DNA of 64,000 nucleotides from Phragmites australis. Its lineage: Eukaryota > Streptophyta > Magnoliopsida > Poales > Poaceae. How positions within the stretch are numbered: the first letter of the stretch is position 1; each line of letters starts with the position of its first letter. The notes under the pieces were generated by a model. The model was not told the DNA's origin, did not search any database, and saw only the letters and a program-made list of their open reading frames with translations. A program made the translations under genes and the position numbers. Below are positions 23,044 through 35,588 of the stretch, piece by piece. The DNA is taken from positions 5,063,501-5,127,500 of the forward strand of contig NC_084932.1 of assembly GCF_958298935.1 (NCBI RefSeq). The letters are read 5' to 3'.

Positions 23044-23495
23044 AATTTGATAGTATAATTAGCGGCCCCTCTATAAATCTTTGTCCAGTGGCATATGTAA
23101 TCGGTAATCACAACTAGTAAATAAGATTTGCATATTAAAACTTGTGAGGAGGATGAAAACACATTTTTTTTCAAATAAGTAACAGAGATAACAAACCTTA
23201 TGTCAAAATTAAGCAAGTTAGTTCAGAACTTGATCTGAATCTCCATGTTCTACTTCTAGGAAAAAAAAATTAACAGAAGAGCATTCATATGTTACACAGT
23301 TATGGGCCTTACAGCAACATGAGACGAGATCTAAGTGGCAACATACCCATTAAGAAACTAGAACACATTTAAATTGGTGTTTTTATAAAATAAATAAATA
23401 GCAAATTTAATTGGTTCCTTTTATAGCTAGAACACTTTTTAGAAAAATCAACAGCAAGAATCAATCACATAGCTCATATTAATTGGCCGAGTGGC
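23044..23495. other. AT-rich spacer, nothing recognised
   Basis: No reading frame or repeat boundary. GTGGC at 23491-23495 would be the target repeat of the neighbouring gypsy element, but its partner is lost. Confidence 0.5.
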
Positions 23496-24088
23496 TGTCA
23501 AAGATTAGTTCCCAACAATGTGTCCGTAAATTGACTGGGTACCTTCGACTGCAGGGATTGATCATGAAACGAGATGCACGAGGTATATAGATTTGGGCCT
23601 CCAATTGGAATAATACCCTATGTCCTGTGGTGGTGTTGCTGTTGTATGTTGATGATCTCGAGTACAAGCAATATGGCTAAAACTATTACAAGGTGTAGAT
23701 CGGATCTAATCTAACCTAGGTCTAAAGTTGCCAAGTATCTCCTCTGCTAGGGTGTTAATGCTTGCATCGAGATTTTTCCTCTCCCCCCCCCCCCACACCC
23801 ACATTTTCGCCTTATATAGGGGTGGTGTACCGACTCTTATCCAGCTGTAGTTGATAGGGAGTAGTCTTCCTTGACGTCCAAGTAGATAAACCTGTTTTGG
23901 ATACTAGTCGTTCCGAGTTGGGTAACCAATCTAGATCTTATTAGTGTGTACTTCTTTGATTTCGGGTGTATCAAGTACTACTGATTCGGTTCCGTGATAT
24001 CTAGAGTTGCCTAATATGTGTTGTACGTACTATGTCTATATATGGTATACTCCTTATACGCATATACCATATAGTTAGATATTCAGCA
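23496..24088 (-). repeat. 3' LTR of element A
   Basis: 593 bp in reverse orientation, from TGTCAAAG (family form TGTCGAGG) to ATATTCAGCA (family form GATATTCGACA). It matches both LTRs of element B when reversed, including the palindromic GTATAC-rich end. A C-run at 23785-23797 lies in its middle. Confidence 0.88.
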
Positions 24089-24611
24089 GTAGCCCCCTAA
24101 CTCTACCCAGGAGGAGGGTTTCCATAAGCGCTCACTCGAGTGCCGCCAAGTTTAAGCTTGGTCGAGTAAAGTGGATCAGGCTTATAGTCAAAAGAATTGA
24201 GTATGGATGGATCCTTCCTTGAGTATCAAGTGGAAACTCAATCGGGTCGAGTGCCCTACTACTAACTGTACTCGAAACTTGAAGAAAAAGATTAAAGATC
24301 TCAACTGATCGATACCCGACTCCGAGTAGAGTTAAAAAAAACCTTTTAAAATTTGAAACGACGGGTATAGATGCATTTAATGCGAGTAGAAGGGCGTGCA
24401 GAGATTCACACATGGTCATCATACCTCTTTTCGCGCCGCTCAAAGCATTGTAAAGATGGGAGTGGTTGAAGAGACGGTAAATTTTTGATTATTTACCCAT
24501 ATGAACCGGACTTGTAACGGCCATTCCTTGCCATTGTCACTAGTCTTCTTGTACAAACCCCTTGTCTTTCTCCGCCCCAGCACGCACCACTGCCAAAAGA
24601 AATTCAAATCC

Positions 24612-27303
24612 ATGGATCTTAGTCCTTCTCTGAAGACCTCGACTCCCTCTTCACTGGAGAAGAGGTCAGACTTAGAAGCCGCTGGTGCCTCGCTCGATCA
24701 GTACGATGAAGCGCGGTTCATGATTGAGGCCTGGACACCCTCTGCGATGCAAGAGTCATGGCTAGCGAAGCAGAAGGAGTGGTGCCGCCATGCAGTCTGG
24801 TTGAATGGAGGACATCATCTGGTGAGAGATTTCCTTCCTGCAAAATCGAGCATGAGTTTGTAGTTTTCGAATCGTTCTTCCGTTGCGGATTCAACATCCC
24901 TCCTTCCAAATTTCTTCTTAATGTGCTTGATCGGTATCAAATTGAGCTCCACCACCTGAACCCCAACTCTGTCACCATGCTTAGTATTTTTGTCCATCTG
25001 TGTGAGGCTTTCCTTGGCATCGAGCCAAGTTTAAATCTTTTCCAATACTTTTATAAACTGAAGAGGAGAATAAATGTGTCGGGGTGTGGTTTCCAATTGA
25101 GGAATGGAATGAAGAATTCCTATATCTTGGTTCCCCTAACCTCCTCCTGGTCGAAGGATTGAAAAAAACTTTGGTTTTATATCTCCAATCCCGGCCCAAT
25201 TGGATCTCCTTTAGTATACAGAGGCATTTTCCCCATCCAAAGTCTATCTTGGACACAGGAACACCGCGAGTCTGACCACACCACCTATTACGCCAACAGA
25301 ATTGGCATGCTGAGGCAGTTTAGCTTAACCGGGTGACATGTGGCCAAAGATTTCAATAGCAAGAGATTAAGCCCCTTGAAGGCGCGAACGTGCTTGTCTT
25401 GGGAATGCGGTGGAGATGAGGATGCCTCCATGGACGTGGTCGGATGTAAGGCTTAGTTAGCACTTTGCTTTTTTTTTTGCCATGACCTTCGAGCTTTGTC
25501 GAATAACCTTTCTTCTCTTTTTCAGCCCTGCTTGGACAAGATGTCACTGCCCAGTTAAACAAGCTCTTCTCTACCAAAGCACCGGAATGTGGTATTCTAC
25601 CTTACTCCCTTACGAATCTTCAACCAGATGTAAGGATTTTCTTAATGGAAAAGCAGGACCGATCATTGTCTATTTGATCTAACCTCTCTGTATGACTGTA
25701 GGCTCTAGTCTTCCGCCAAGAGCACATCCTTTCGAGCGAGGTCTTTGATCTCGATGGCACTTCTTCTGCTGACATTGTCGACAAGGGGAAAAGATCAGCC
25801 AATGAGGAGGCCGAGGGGTCTCTTCAACCGAAAAGATTGTCCTCATCTTCTCACCAGCTGCGTGACCCAAACCCTCTCAAGCGCAAGCGAAGGAGCCCAC
25901 GGGTACTGAAATCAAAATTCCCATTACCTTCTTATTAATTTTACTTTCAAATTATCAAGTGGATACTTGAATGCAATCGGTTTGGATGGGTGACCTTTTG
26001 TTAGGGGACAGCAAGCATGCCCCCTCAATCACCTCCTCGAGCAACCGCCACACCCGACGACTCTGCCGAAAAGATAACTCTTCTCGAGTTATCAATTTTC
26101 TCTCGGTCATTCTATTAACAACGAACCTGCGTGGGTGGCTCTTTTAGGGGACGTCTGGCGTGTCCTCACAATCACCAACTTGAGAGACCATTGTGCCTGA
26201 TGACTCAACCAAAGAGATAATTTCAATCGAATCATCGCTCTTTAATTGGTCATACTTTCACTCGATAAACTTAAGATAAATTTTTATCTTCTGGATCTTT
26301 GCATGCTACAAATGCCTTGGCTTTGTCTGGCCCACGTGTACCTCCTCCACCGGCTCCGCCTGCTGGTCCAAGAACGAAGAAGGTGACCACCAAAAGGCCA
26401 CAGTCAAGCATCATTTCGCACTTCCCGATTTCGAAGAGGTTTGACCTGGATCCTAATCTCGACTAGCAATTTTTTCTTTTTCTCCTCCCTTATTCTGTTG
26501 ATTGCAGACTATCGACAGATGCGAAAATCCAGACTGCAAGCATCTCGACCAGCCATCTGGGACTGACTTCCCTGGTTGACTCAACCTTGGCTCCAACTCC
26601 TCATATTAAAGATCATGCCTCGAGCATGCCCGGAGAAGACCTGCAGCTCAAGGGAAATGAAACCTCAATATCGATCCCATCCAATGACCCATGGGCAACG
26701 ATAAATGTTCTTCTCCAAGTCACAGGTGCTCAGGCAGCTGTCGCCGAGGCCAACCACCAAAATAAGCTCGAAGCCAAGAGGGAGAAAATTGAACATAAGT
26801 CTATCCCTGATCACAAGTGCGTGATTCAATTATTGGGCGACTAAAGTTATTTTTCGGTTTTCCTTCTTCAGGCCTTGAGTCCTCCTGTAACAGCAAGGAA
26901 AACTTCTTTCTGACGTGGAGAAGAAAATCAACGATGACGCCAAATATCAGGAGAAACTCAGGAACCGAGTGAAGACCGCGTGAGCCGAAAGGAAGGCCAT
27001 GAAGACTGAACGCGATGATGCTATCGTCAATAGGATGCTACAGTTCTTGCTCTTCAAGAGCTGAAGGAGCAGACACTCGACCGCATGACCCAATCAGCCT
27101 CTGCAAGCACCACTACATTGCTCGGTATCCTCAAGAGTTACAATCCCGCGCTCGATACCTTGTTGGTGATAGTTGCGTTCAACTGTACTAGCAAGGAGTC
27201 CGCAAAGCTTGTTCAAAGCGTTCAACCGGTGGTCCCAGCCTTTATTGAGTCGTTAAGGCTTAGCCTGCCTAATGATGATAGTGAGGGGAGTCCCTCGCAT
27301 TGA
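24612..27303 (+). pseudogene. Antisense module of element A: PF04195 'gypsy-type transposon' protein gene
   Basis: This gene lies opposite to gag-pol. Frames read 'SLVEWRTSSGERFP' (24796), 'VVFESFFRCGFNIPPSKFLLNVLDRY' spacing (24860-24937), 'HHLNPNSV' (24950) and 'FVHLCEAFLGIEP' (24988), then 'GCGFQLRNGMKNSYI' (25084-25125). That is the diagnostic body of the PF04195 family. Later pieces (25700-25915, 26587-26844, 26900-27060, 27085-27303) give a Lys-rich segment 'KRKRRSPR', a coiled-coil-like 'EKKINDDAKYQEKLRNRV' and a C-terminal 'VQPVVPAFIESLRLSLP'. GT-AG-like boundaries separate the pieces (for example CTTTTTCAG near 25525), so it looks like a spliced gene. A frameshift near 24800 and stops make it a pseudogene here. 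The start at 24612 is the first ATG in the opening frame. Cellular role unknown. Confidence 0.75.
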
Positions 27304-27859
27304 TGATCCATTTGACTCTGATACTTTTAAAACATATTTTATGATCTGAGAATGTCTGTAACAATACTACATTTTGCCAGTTTATTATGCTTTTGTCTGC
27401 TATTCCCTTGTCAATGAAATAGGATTAGCATAAGTAGATGCAATAACTGATATGTACTTGTTGTCATCATTCTCAAGATCGTACGATTACGTATCTGTCA
27501 ACACCTGCAATCTTAACTAGATAAGCCATTAGATGTGCGGCCCTTGAATACTCAAGAAGACCGTAATAATGAGGAAAAGACTAGTACAGAACTAGAAAAG
27601 GAAAGAGCATATCGAATTTTCTTCGAACTTTTATCAACTTGCGCATTCAATCAGCATACAAACATGAACCCGATAGAGAGCACACACGAGGCAGACTAGG
27701 ACTTCAGAACCCTTTTGGCCGTTAGGCATGAGATGTCTGACAATCTCTGTGCCATTATGCCTCCTGAGGTATAGTTGTTCGTCACCAACCCAACACATGC
27801 CTCCGTTGGTTTTATTCAATGTAACCGACGCAGAGCCAGATAAAATTTTGCAAAAACCA

Positions 27860-28390
27860 TATAAAAAATATAGTATTGCGATGTAGCCCCTGACTCTATG
27901 GTCGAGGAAGAAATTACTTGATTGGAGAGTAGAAAAGGACATACATGTACCATTGATGATGTGTAGTGTTATAGCTCGACTATGTACTCGATGACGAAGT
28001 CGAACGAAGAGTAAGTATGCGATGTAACCCCCGACTCTCTGTTTGATGTGATAATCAAGACAGAGAGTAGAGCATATGAATCAATATATACTTGGTGTGG
28101 CCCCTGTCTTTTCGCTCAATGGCTGAATTCGAGTGTAAAGTGGAACATAAACACTAACATCGTACGACGTAGCTCCCGGTTCTTCAACTGATATTATAAC
28201 CACACGAAGAGCGAACCAAAAGCATCAAAAAACATGATGTAGCCCCCAACTCTATGCTCGATGTAATAACCGAGTGGAGAGTAGAGCGTAAGCATCAGAA
28301 AAATGCATGATGTAGCTCCTGACTCAATGCTCGATGTGATAATCGGAACAAGTAGTAGAGCATGAGCATCAATGCACCATTCTCGACTGA
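27860..28390. repeat. Degenerate minisatellite, about 70-bp units
   Basis: Units read roughly GATGTAGCCCCYGACTCT, then ATGYTCGATGTGATAAYCGA, then GAGAGTAGAGCATAAGCATC, and recur about seven times with drift. The same unit family occurs reversed in element B (47380-47681 and 48605-48790), at the same place between the two antisense modules. Non-coding. Confidence 0.75.
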
Positions 28391-28684
28391 ATACTCGAGA
28401 GTGCAAGCCCCCAAGCATTATGGTTTTAACTGCAATGTGGTTACCGAGTGAACTCGAACCGTCGGGTAGGTGGGCATTAAAAACCCACTCCCATTTGTGC
28501 TCGTTTTCACTGCAACCTTGATTTGACGCATCGTAATGACCGTCCATCCCTCTTTACAGAGATGAGACAAGACATAACGCCAAAATAATGTCTCGACCTC
28601 CGCCGAACGTGCTACGCGCCCGAGGTGATGCCATCGTTTGGGATCTTGACGACTACATTTACACAGTACGACTCAATCCCCCAC

Positions 28685-28693
28685 TATAAATAG
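28685..28693 (+). promoter_or_regulatory. Candidate TATA box of the antisense ORF in element A
   Basis: TATAAATAG followed by AAGGGACTCGAAG, about 90 bases before the ATG at 28779. Element B has the matching sequence in reverse (47051-47062), followed by GGGGACTCGAGA. Conservation of a TATA box and its flank in two diverged copies suggests an antisense promoter. Confidence 0.6.
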
Positions 28694-28778
28694 AAGGGAC
28701 TCGAAGTTGTTTGTCCTTCATTTTGCCTCCTTTGTTTCCTTTGCCCATTACCTCCTAGGACTTGTAGAGCTTGAAGTC

Positions 28779-29294
28779 ATGGCCTCCACTCCATTTTCGC
28801 CTCGTGAGCCAATCCCAGAAGTCCTCTCCCCTAGGCCTCTCGCCATGGTCCCTACTGAGGTCATCATCATTTCCTCTGATGACAAGGACTCGAGTGGCAA
28901 GCCTAAGAAGGAGAGGGAAGAAGCGCGCACCATAGATTGTCGTCGTCCCCTCATTCAGCACGTCCACCGTTACATCAAGACCTATGCTTCAGGCCATACG
29001 GCGCAGCGCTCTAAACCGAGGAGGAATGAGGATGGTGGTGATCTCAACCGGATCATCGACCAAGCCGCCATCGAGGCCTTCGGCAGTGGAGCCCCTGAGT
29101 CATCACTGGCTAAGGAGGCACGATCATCTGCTCCATCGACAACCGCCAGATCGCCTTCATGCCACACAGAAGACCACTCGGAATCACCGGTGCTGGCCAG
29201 TAGCTCTAGCATGGTCTTCGCCTTGAGCACTTTTCCTGGTCCTTATGCTGGTTGGCAGTCGATTCCTGGAATGATCAGCTGCCACCCGAGGTAG
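28779..29294 (+). CDS. Antisense ORF of element A (171 aa), unknown protein with a SUMO-interaction-like motif
   Basis: An open frame on the strand opposite gag-pol, just past the end of pol. I chose the ATG at 28779 because similarity to the element B protein begins there; the frame is open 5' to an upstream ATG at 28707. Residues 28-35 read VIIISSDD (V-I-I-I then Ser/Asp), the form of a SUMO-interaction motif, and element B has VIIVSSDE at the same place. A basic patch 'PKKERE' follows. A second conserved block reads 'RNEDGGDLNRIIDQAAIEAFG' in pieces (about residues 85-107), matched in B by '[15 protein letters not shown]'. The rest is Ser/Pro/Ala-rich. No known enzyme domain is visible. 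Conservation of the frame across two elements argues for coding; function is unknown. Confidence 0.55.
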   Translation: MASTPFSPREPIPEVLSPRPLAMVPTEVIIISSDDKDSSGKPKKEREEARTIDCRRPLIQHVHRYIKTYASGHTAQRSKPRRNEDGGDLNRIIDQAAIEAFGSGAPESSLAKEARSSAPSTTARSPSCHTEDHSESPVLASSSSMVFALSTFPGPYAGWQSIPGMISCHPR

Positions 29295-29520
29295 GAGTAT
29301 AAAAGGTTCCTTGACTCGTTCAAGAGCAAATAAGGGTCCATATGCTTCCAAACTCTTGGAGGTTGGATCTTCATTATTTGAAAGAGCTAAACGAATCCTT
29401 TCTATCAATTTTGCACTAGCCACACGGATTAGAGGGAAAAAGAAAATATTATGTAATCGAGTAGCTAACCGAATCGAATGTAATCGACTTACCTGTAACC
29501 TACCTTTTCTATGAATGAAA

Positions 29521-32500
29521 CTTTCAAAGTTGATCTATGTTCCACGAGTGCTCGAGTATCTTGCGGTTTGGAGTAGATAGTTGTCCTGATCCAGGTCGAT
29601 TGACCTCGACTACTATATAAGGTCCTTCCCACTTAGGCAATAACTTGTTGCACTAGGTCTGCTTCTGCACCTTTCGTAGGACGAGGTCCCCATCAGCGAG
29701 TTTCCTGGGCTGGATTCTCTGGCTTTGATATCTACGCAACACCGGCTCATACTTAGCTACTCGAATAGATGCTCGATCTCGGTACTCCTCAAGTAAATTT
29801 ACGTCGTCCACTCATAATTGCTCGTGCCCTCCTTTCGAGTTACTTTCCACTTGAGGTGATCCGAACTGCAACTCAGTCGGGAGCATCGCTCCGCTCCATA
29901 AACCAAGAAGAATGGCTTTCACCGATGGCCCTATTGGTCGAAGTACGAACGGCCTATAGTACCGAGGGAAGTTCTTTTACCCAGCGTTTTGAGTATGCTT
30001 TTAGCCTGTAAGACTATACCATTAGCACGCTCAACTTGACCGTTACTCTACGGGTGAACTACTAAGGCCAAACAGGTTTTGATACCGAATTCTTCACAAA
30101 ACGCAATAAAGGTCCTACTTCTGAACTGGCTACCGTTATCCGTACTTATCCGATGTGGAATACCGAATCAAGTAATTATGCTCCTTATGAACTTCTTGGT
30201 TGCTCCTGCGGTTGTTTTCCTTATGGGCTCGACCTCTATCCACGTGGTGAACGTGTTGATAGCCACGAATAGGAACTTGTAACTACCTTAGGCCCTTGGG
30301 AATAGTCAAAGGATATCCAAGCCCCAGACGGAGAAAGGCTAAGAAAGAGGAATTGTTTGCAGAGCTTGGGCTGGTCGAGTGGTCTACCTTCTGAAAAATT
30401 GGCAACTCTTGCACTTTTTGACCAGCTCGGAAGCATCCTGGAGGGAAGTCGGCCAATAGAATCCATGGCGAGAAGACACATGATTACCACACATGCCTCC
30501 AGGGATATCGAGCAATATTTTCTTGCCCTCTTCCTGAGTGATGCACTTCATCAAGATTCTGTTACTCCCCTTTTGGTAGAGCTTGTCGTTTACCAAAACG
30601 TAGAGCTTGGATTTACGAGCAATTTTATCTATAGACGCATCATCATAAGGGATGTCTCAACCCTCGAGATAGGCTTGGTATGGAGTCATCCAAGTCGGGT
30701 TGCGTTCGAGTAGTGCAGCATCCGTGTCTGCGGGTTCTGCCTCGCTGACCTCGCCAGACTATTGGTCAGGTTGGGCAGCATCTATTCATCGAACTGTCGA
30801 GACAGATGGTTTAAAGAGTTTCTCAACGAAGACCCCTATGGGTACCGGTGCTCGAGAAGAAGTGAGTCTAGCAAGTTCATCCACACAAGAATTATCACTC
30901 CATCTAATGTGCATTACTTCTAGCCCTTCGAACTTCTGCATGAGCTTTCATACCTCGAGTAAATAAGCCGCCATGTTGTCGTTCGAGCACTGGTACTCCT
31001 TTTGAACTTGGTTCATGACTAGCTGTGAGTTCCCTTTCACAACAAGTCATCTAATTCCAAATGATGCAGCTATACGGAGCCTGTTTACCAGTCCTTCATA
31101 TTCTGCAACAACCTGAGTTCGTCGCTTGTTGGAGATTTGAGTACAATGCCAGCCCCCAAGCCCTGGAGCGTGAGTGACCCATCAAAGAAGAGTGTACAGT
31201 GATCTTCGACCATGTTTGGCCTTGTTTCTTCAACGCTTGTCCATTCGGCGATAAAATCCGCTAACACTCTAGATTTCACGCTTGTGCGTGGTGCGTAGCT
31301 TACGTCAAACGCATTCAGTTCTACCACCCATTGCATGATTAGTCCAGTAGCTTCCCGATTTCGTATTACATCCTTCAGCGGGTACGTCGTCATGACGGTG
31401 ATCCTGTGCGCTTGAAAGTAGTGTCGTAATTTCCAGAAAGACATCAAGACTGCATATATCAGCTTCTGTACTTGCGGGTATCATAGCGTAGCATCATGTA
31501 GACCTCGCTCACATAGTAAATAGGTTTTTGGACCTTGGCATTTTTCTCAGGACATTCCCGTTCGACCGCTAGTACCATGCTTACAACTTGTGAGGTAGCT
31601 GCAATATACAAAAAGAACTCCTCTTTTTCTTTAGGCGGTGTAAGAATTAATTGAGACGATAAGTACATTTTTAATTCATGGAAGGCGCGCTTCGCTTCTT
31701 CTGTCCACTCGAATCGCTTTTGTTTCTTCAACAGCTTGAAGAAAGGCATCCCTCGCTCGTCCATACTAGAAATGAATCGACTAAGAGCAGCAATGCAACC
31801 TGTCAGTTTCTGAACCTCCTTCAGTGTTTGAGGTGACCGCATCTGGTAGAGAGCCTCAATTTTGTACGTGTTGGCCTCAATGCCGCGACTTGACACTAGG
31901 AAGCTGAGAAGCTTGCCGAACGGCACAACGAACGTGCATTTTTCAGGGTTGAGCATCATGCGATACTTCCTGAGGATGTCAAGTATTTCCTTGAGATCGT
32001 CAACCAATGCATTTCTGGTTTTTTATTTGACTACAACATCATCGACATATGCTTCTACATTGCACCCGATTTGGGGTTGTAGACAGTTTTGAATACACCT
32101 TTGATACGTAGCACTCGCATTTTTTAAACCGAAAGGCATCTTTACATAGCAAAATACACCGAAGGGAATAGTAAAAGCCATTTTCTCCTCATCCTCTAAT
32201 CCCATGCTAATTTGGTGATACCCTGAATAGGCATCTAGAAAACATAGCAACGTGCAGTCTGCTGTAGAGTCGACGATCTGGTCAATGCGCTGGAGAGGAA
32301 AAGAATCCTTGGGACAAGCCTTGCTGAGGTCGGTGAAGTCGATGCACATTCTCCATCTACCATTGACTTTCTTGACGAGGACGGGATTTGCGAACCATGT
32401 AGGATGATGCATTTCTCGAATGAAGCCCGCCTTTAGGAGCTTATCAACTTTTTCCTGGATGTCATGCTTTCTATCTTCCGCAAATCTTCGCTGCTTCTAC

Positions 32501-33290
32501 ACCACAGGTTTGGTATCAGGTTTACAGCTAGTCGATGCTCGATCACCTCCCTAGGGACCTTAGGCATATCGGACGGTTGCCATGTGAACACATCTTGGTT
32601 TTCTTGGAGGAAAGTGATGAGCTCGAGTTCCTATTTGAGGTCAAGATTTGCCTCAACCTTAACTGTCTTGCATGTTTCAGACGGGTTGAGGGGCACTACC
32701 TTGACGCAACCACCAGTCTTTTTGTTGCTGGCGTCGTCGTTGGTCTTGCCCTTAGGGGCGTCGTCGGATTTACAAGTGCCAGAAAGACTTACGAGCCTAG
32801 AATCTTTTGCCTCGATGACAGCTTGGTGCTTTTGACACTTAGAGTTTGCGTCCTTAGGAGTGGTGACTGCTCGACTGAAGTGTTCAACCATATCCAAGCT
32901 TTGTTTGTCGTATTTGACTGTTACGCGCTGATCTCCTTTAACCATAATGACCCCATTGGGTCCTAGGATCTTGAGTGTTTGGTAGGCATAGTGAACAACC
33001 GAAATGAACTTGCCCAGCATTGGGTGACCTAGGATCACATTGTACTCCATCTCGAAGTCCGCAACATCGAATGTCAGCTTTTTTGTACAGAAGATGTCGA
33101 GCATGCCAAATATGACTGGCAGCTCGATCTGGTCGAGAGGCATGGTCGATGAGTTGGGGGTTATACCGTGGAAAGGCTCGACTCCTGTCCTAAGCTCTGA
33201 TCTCTGAATCCCCATCTTGTCCAAGGTTTTGGAGAAGATGAGGTTGACTGAACTACCACTAATGACCAGAGTTCTGGAAACTTTGATGTT
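29521..33290 (-). pseudogene. Element A pol (protease-RT-RNase H-integrase), minus strand
   Basis: Protease region near 33290-33060: the active-site position reads VISGSS where element B has VDGSSS, so the catalytic Asp is gone. 'DFEMEYNVILGHPMLGKF' spacing follows (33062-33010). RT: 'RMCIDFTDLSKACPKDSFPL' spacing near 32357-32300, 'MPFGLKNASATYQ' near 32140, and YVDD intact at 32049-32038, with a stop six codons later. RT thumb/connection and RNase H follow (32007-31085) with '[13 protein letters not shown]' and 'LFFDGSLT'. Integrase: zinc region 'CKSCQF' near 30400, then 'WGLDILGPF', 'STDNGSQF' near 30145 and 'SNGQVERANG' near 30035 supply the D-D-E triad. The C-terminus ends near 29521 with 'HSWNIDQL'. 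Several frameshifts and stops make it inactive. Confidence 0.88.
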
Positions 33291-33399
33291 GAGTAGGTCA
33301 GCTGAACCACGACTAGGTATCGACCATGATGTGGTAATGCAGTCGAATGGTCAGTTTGATCAAAGGTGATCAGTTGTTCCAACCACTTGAGATACCGAG

Positions 33400-35545
33400 T
33401 GGGGCCAGTTAGGGCCAGGTTGACTTCTAGTTTGATCGCCTTGTACTGCCTTTTGGATTCATATGTGGAGGATCCTCCGAAGATGTGCGCCAAGCTGTGG
33501 TTAGCCACGTGGAACTAGGGCTCGTCTCCCTCAACGTTTGGCTTAGCCTGCTTATTACCACGCTCACTATTTGCCTTGATCTTTTCATCAAGTTTCTTCT
33601 TGAACACATAGCACTCGTCGAAGTCGTGCTGGTTGCTCTGATGGATGGGATACCACTTTCACCCACCTCGACCGAGGCCTTTGTTGTCCCCACTGTTGTG
33701 CGATTTGCTTTTGTTGACCGCAGCTATAGTCGTATCGGGACCCTTGCACTTGTCACTGGGTTTGTTCTTCTTTCCTCCGCTCTTCGAGGGCTCGGGTTTG
33801 TCCTTGCCAGATTGAAGCTTTTTACACCTAAGCTTCCGCTCATTTTGCGCATTTGTTATCCAACTCGAAAAGCTCTTTGACCGTACGGATCTTTCGAGTA
33901 GCCATCTTTCCACGCAGATTTGTGTCCTGAACACCTCGTTTGAAGGCAATGATTACCGACTCATCGGAGATGTCCGGGATCATGTTACGCTTGTTGTTGA
34001 ACCGGCAGATGAAATCTCGAAGGGATTCATCGTCGCCTTGGTGTAGCTAGTGGAGGTTGTTCTCCATTCCCGGGCGCTCGAATGTGCTTTGAAAATTGGC
34101 TATGAACTGAGCCTTAAGTTCTGCCCATGAACGAATCAAGTTGGGTGTCAAGTTTAGCAACCAAGACCTTGCGAGTCCATCAAGGGCGGTTAACAGGTAG
34201 TTGGCCATTACTCGATTGTCACCACCGGCTGCTCGAATGACAGTGGTGTAGATCTGCAACCAGTGATTGGGATTGATCTTTCCGTCATACTTCTGGATCG
34301 GGACCACTTTGAACTACTCGGGCCACTGAATTGAACGAAGTTCATGTACGAAAGCCTCGCAGCCCCCGTCAAACTCTTTAGGAGGTGGTGGGGGACTATC
34401 ACGTCTATCTCTTCGAGCATGGGAGTTATGCCGACCATCTCATCCTGCAGATCTACGATCGTAGTAGCAGTGATTGTCTTCACGGCGCTCCTCACGGCAG
34501 TTTTCAATCACCGTATGTAGATCATGCCGATTATGAGGAATACGGTTCATCAGGTCTTCCTGATTTCTACACCTATAGATAGGACAGCTACAGTTTGGCT
34601 CACAATGTCGTGTTCGGGCTCGACCACCTAAGCTTCCCGTCTAAGATTCCTCTACTCAAGAGCATTCCCGCCCGTGGCTCCTCGAGCCAGGACCGTACCG
34701 ACTGGGGGGCCTGGAATTGCTGGGATTGTTTCCTCGAGCAACTTGGATCTGAGCTGCATCGAGTAGGGTCTTGACTTGATTGACCATAGGAGTTAGTGGA
34801 TTCGCTGAGTCCAACTCTGGAAGGGATTTGAGAATCAGATGAGCTCCTTGTACGTTAGCGTCTGGAGTACTGAATACGTCACTACCGAGGCTTGGTTGCG
34901 GTCGAGCCGATGAGGCCTCATGGTGACTGTTCGGAGGGAGCTTGTCCCTTGGGCCGTGGGTTGTCACGGGTGGAGGCGCACCCACCGAAAGTCATCGGGA
35001 AAGGCCAGGAGGCATCTACCCTCCTGTGGTCCACTGGTGGAAGGTCGTGTCGGGTGCACGTAAGGCTCCAATTGCGGATGTTTCGGGTGGTAACTTGACG
35101 CCGGTACCGTTGGCAGCGACGGTAGTCACCAGATCTTCAGGAATTCCCGCGCTGTTGTCGACCACGGTGTTTAGATCCACCACCATTGGGTCAATGGGTG
35201 GGGGTCGTCTCCTCTATTCATAAACATGAATCGATCTGTTTGGTTGCTCTGGCTAGTGTTGGAGTCACCGTCGCCACCCTTGTCGCTGTCGGTGTCCATG
35301 CAGTGGAGAACATTAGACTCTGTGGGATTCCACTCGAGATGTCCCACCTCGCGGTACGCATCCAATGGTCTGGACTTGAGGCTAACGGTGTGGATCAGTT
35401 CACCTTGATCGTCCCAACAGAAAAACCATCCGAATATGATCTCAGAGTCAACGGAAGGGGACTCGAAGATGTTCGTCGTCGACTCGAAATGGTCGTAGAA
35501 GCCAGTGTTGGAGAATCTGACGTAAAAGTGAGCCCGAGGCATGAT
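33400..35545 (-). pseudogene. Element A gag, minus strand
   Basis: It starts with 'MPRAHFYVRFSNTGFYDHF' spacing at 35545, matched in element B by '[19 protein letters not shown]'. A spacer with '[19 protein letters not shown]' (near 34800) follows, then the retrotransposon gag domain (34307-34047) with 'WLQIYTTVIRAAGG', '[17 protein letters not shown]' and '[17 protein letters not shown]'. The tail 'KELFELDNKCAKWAEA' (near 33870) leads into a basic region without a clear zinc knuckle. Frame changes near 34320, 34650 and 33900 break it. Particle protein in family members. Confidence 0.85.
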
Positions 35546-35588
35546 TAATCTTGCAAAACAGAAGAAGGTCACTACATGACGTGCCAAC

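Noticed and set aside
27860..28390. Spaced repeats that could suggest a CRISPR-like array
   Set aside because: Units are degenerate tandem minisatellite without constant spacers, in a plant retroelement.
32464..32966. 123- and 143-codon plus-strand frames opposite element A pol
   Set aside because: Mirror of the coding strand of pol; no conservation in element B beyond that.
35186..35548. 120-codon plus-strand frame opposite element A gag
   Set aside because: Shadow of the minus-strand gag N-terminus, which is conserved with element B.
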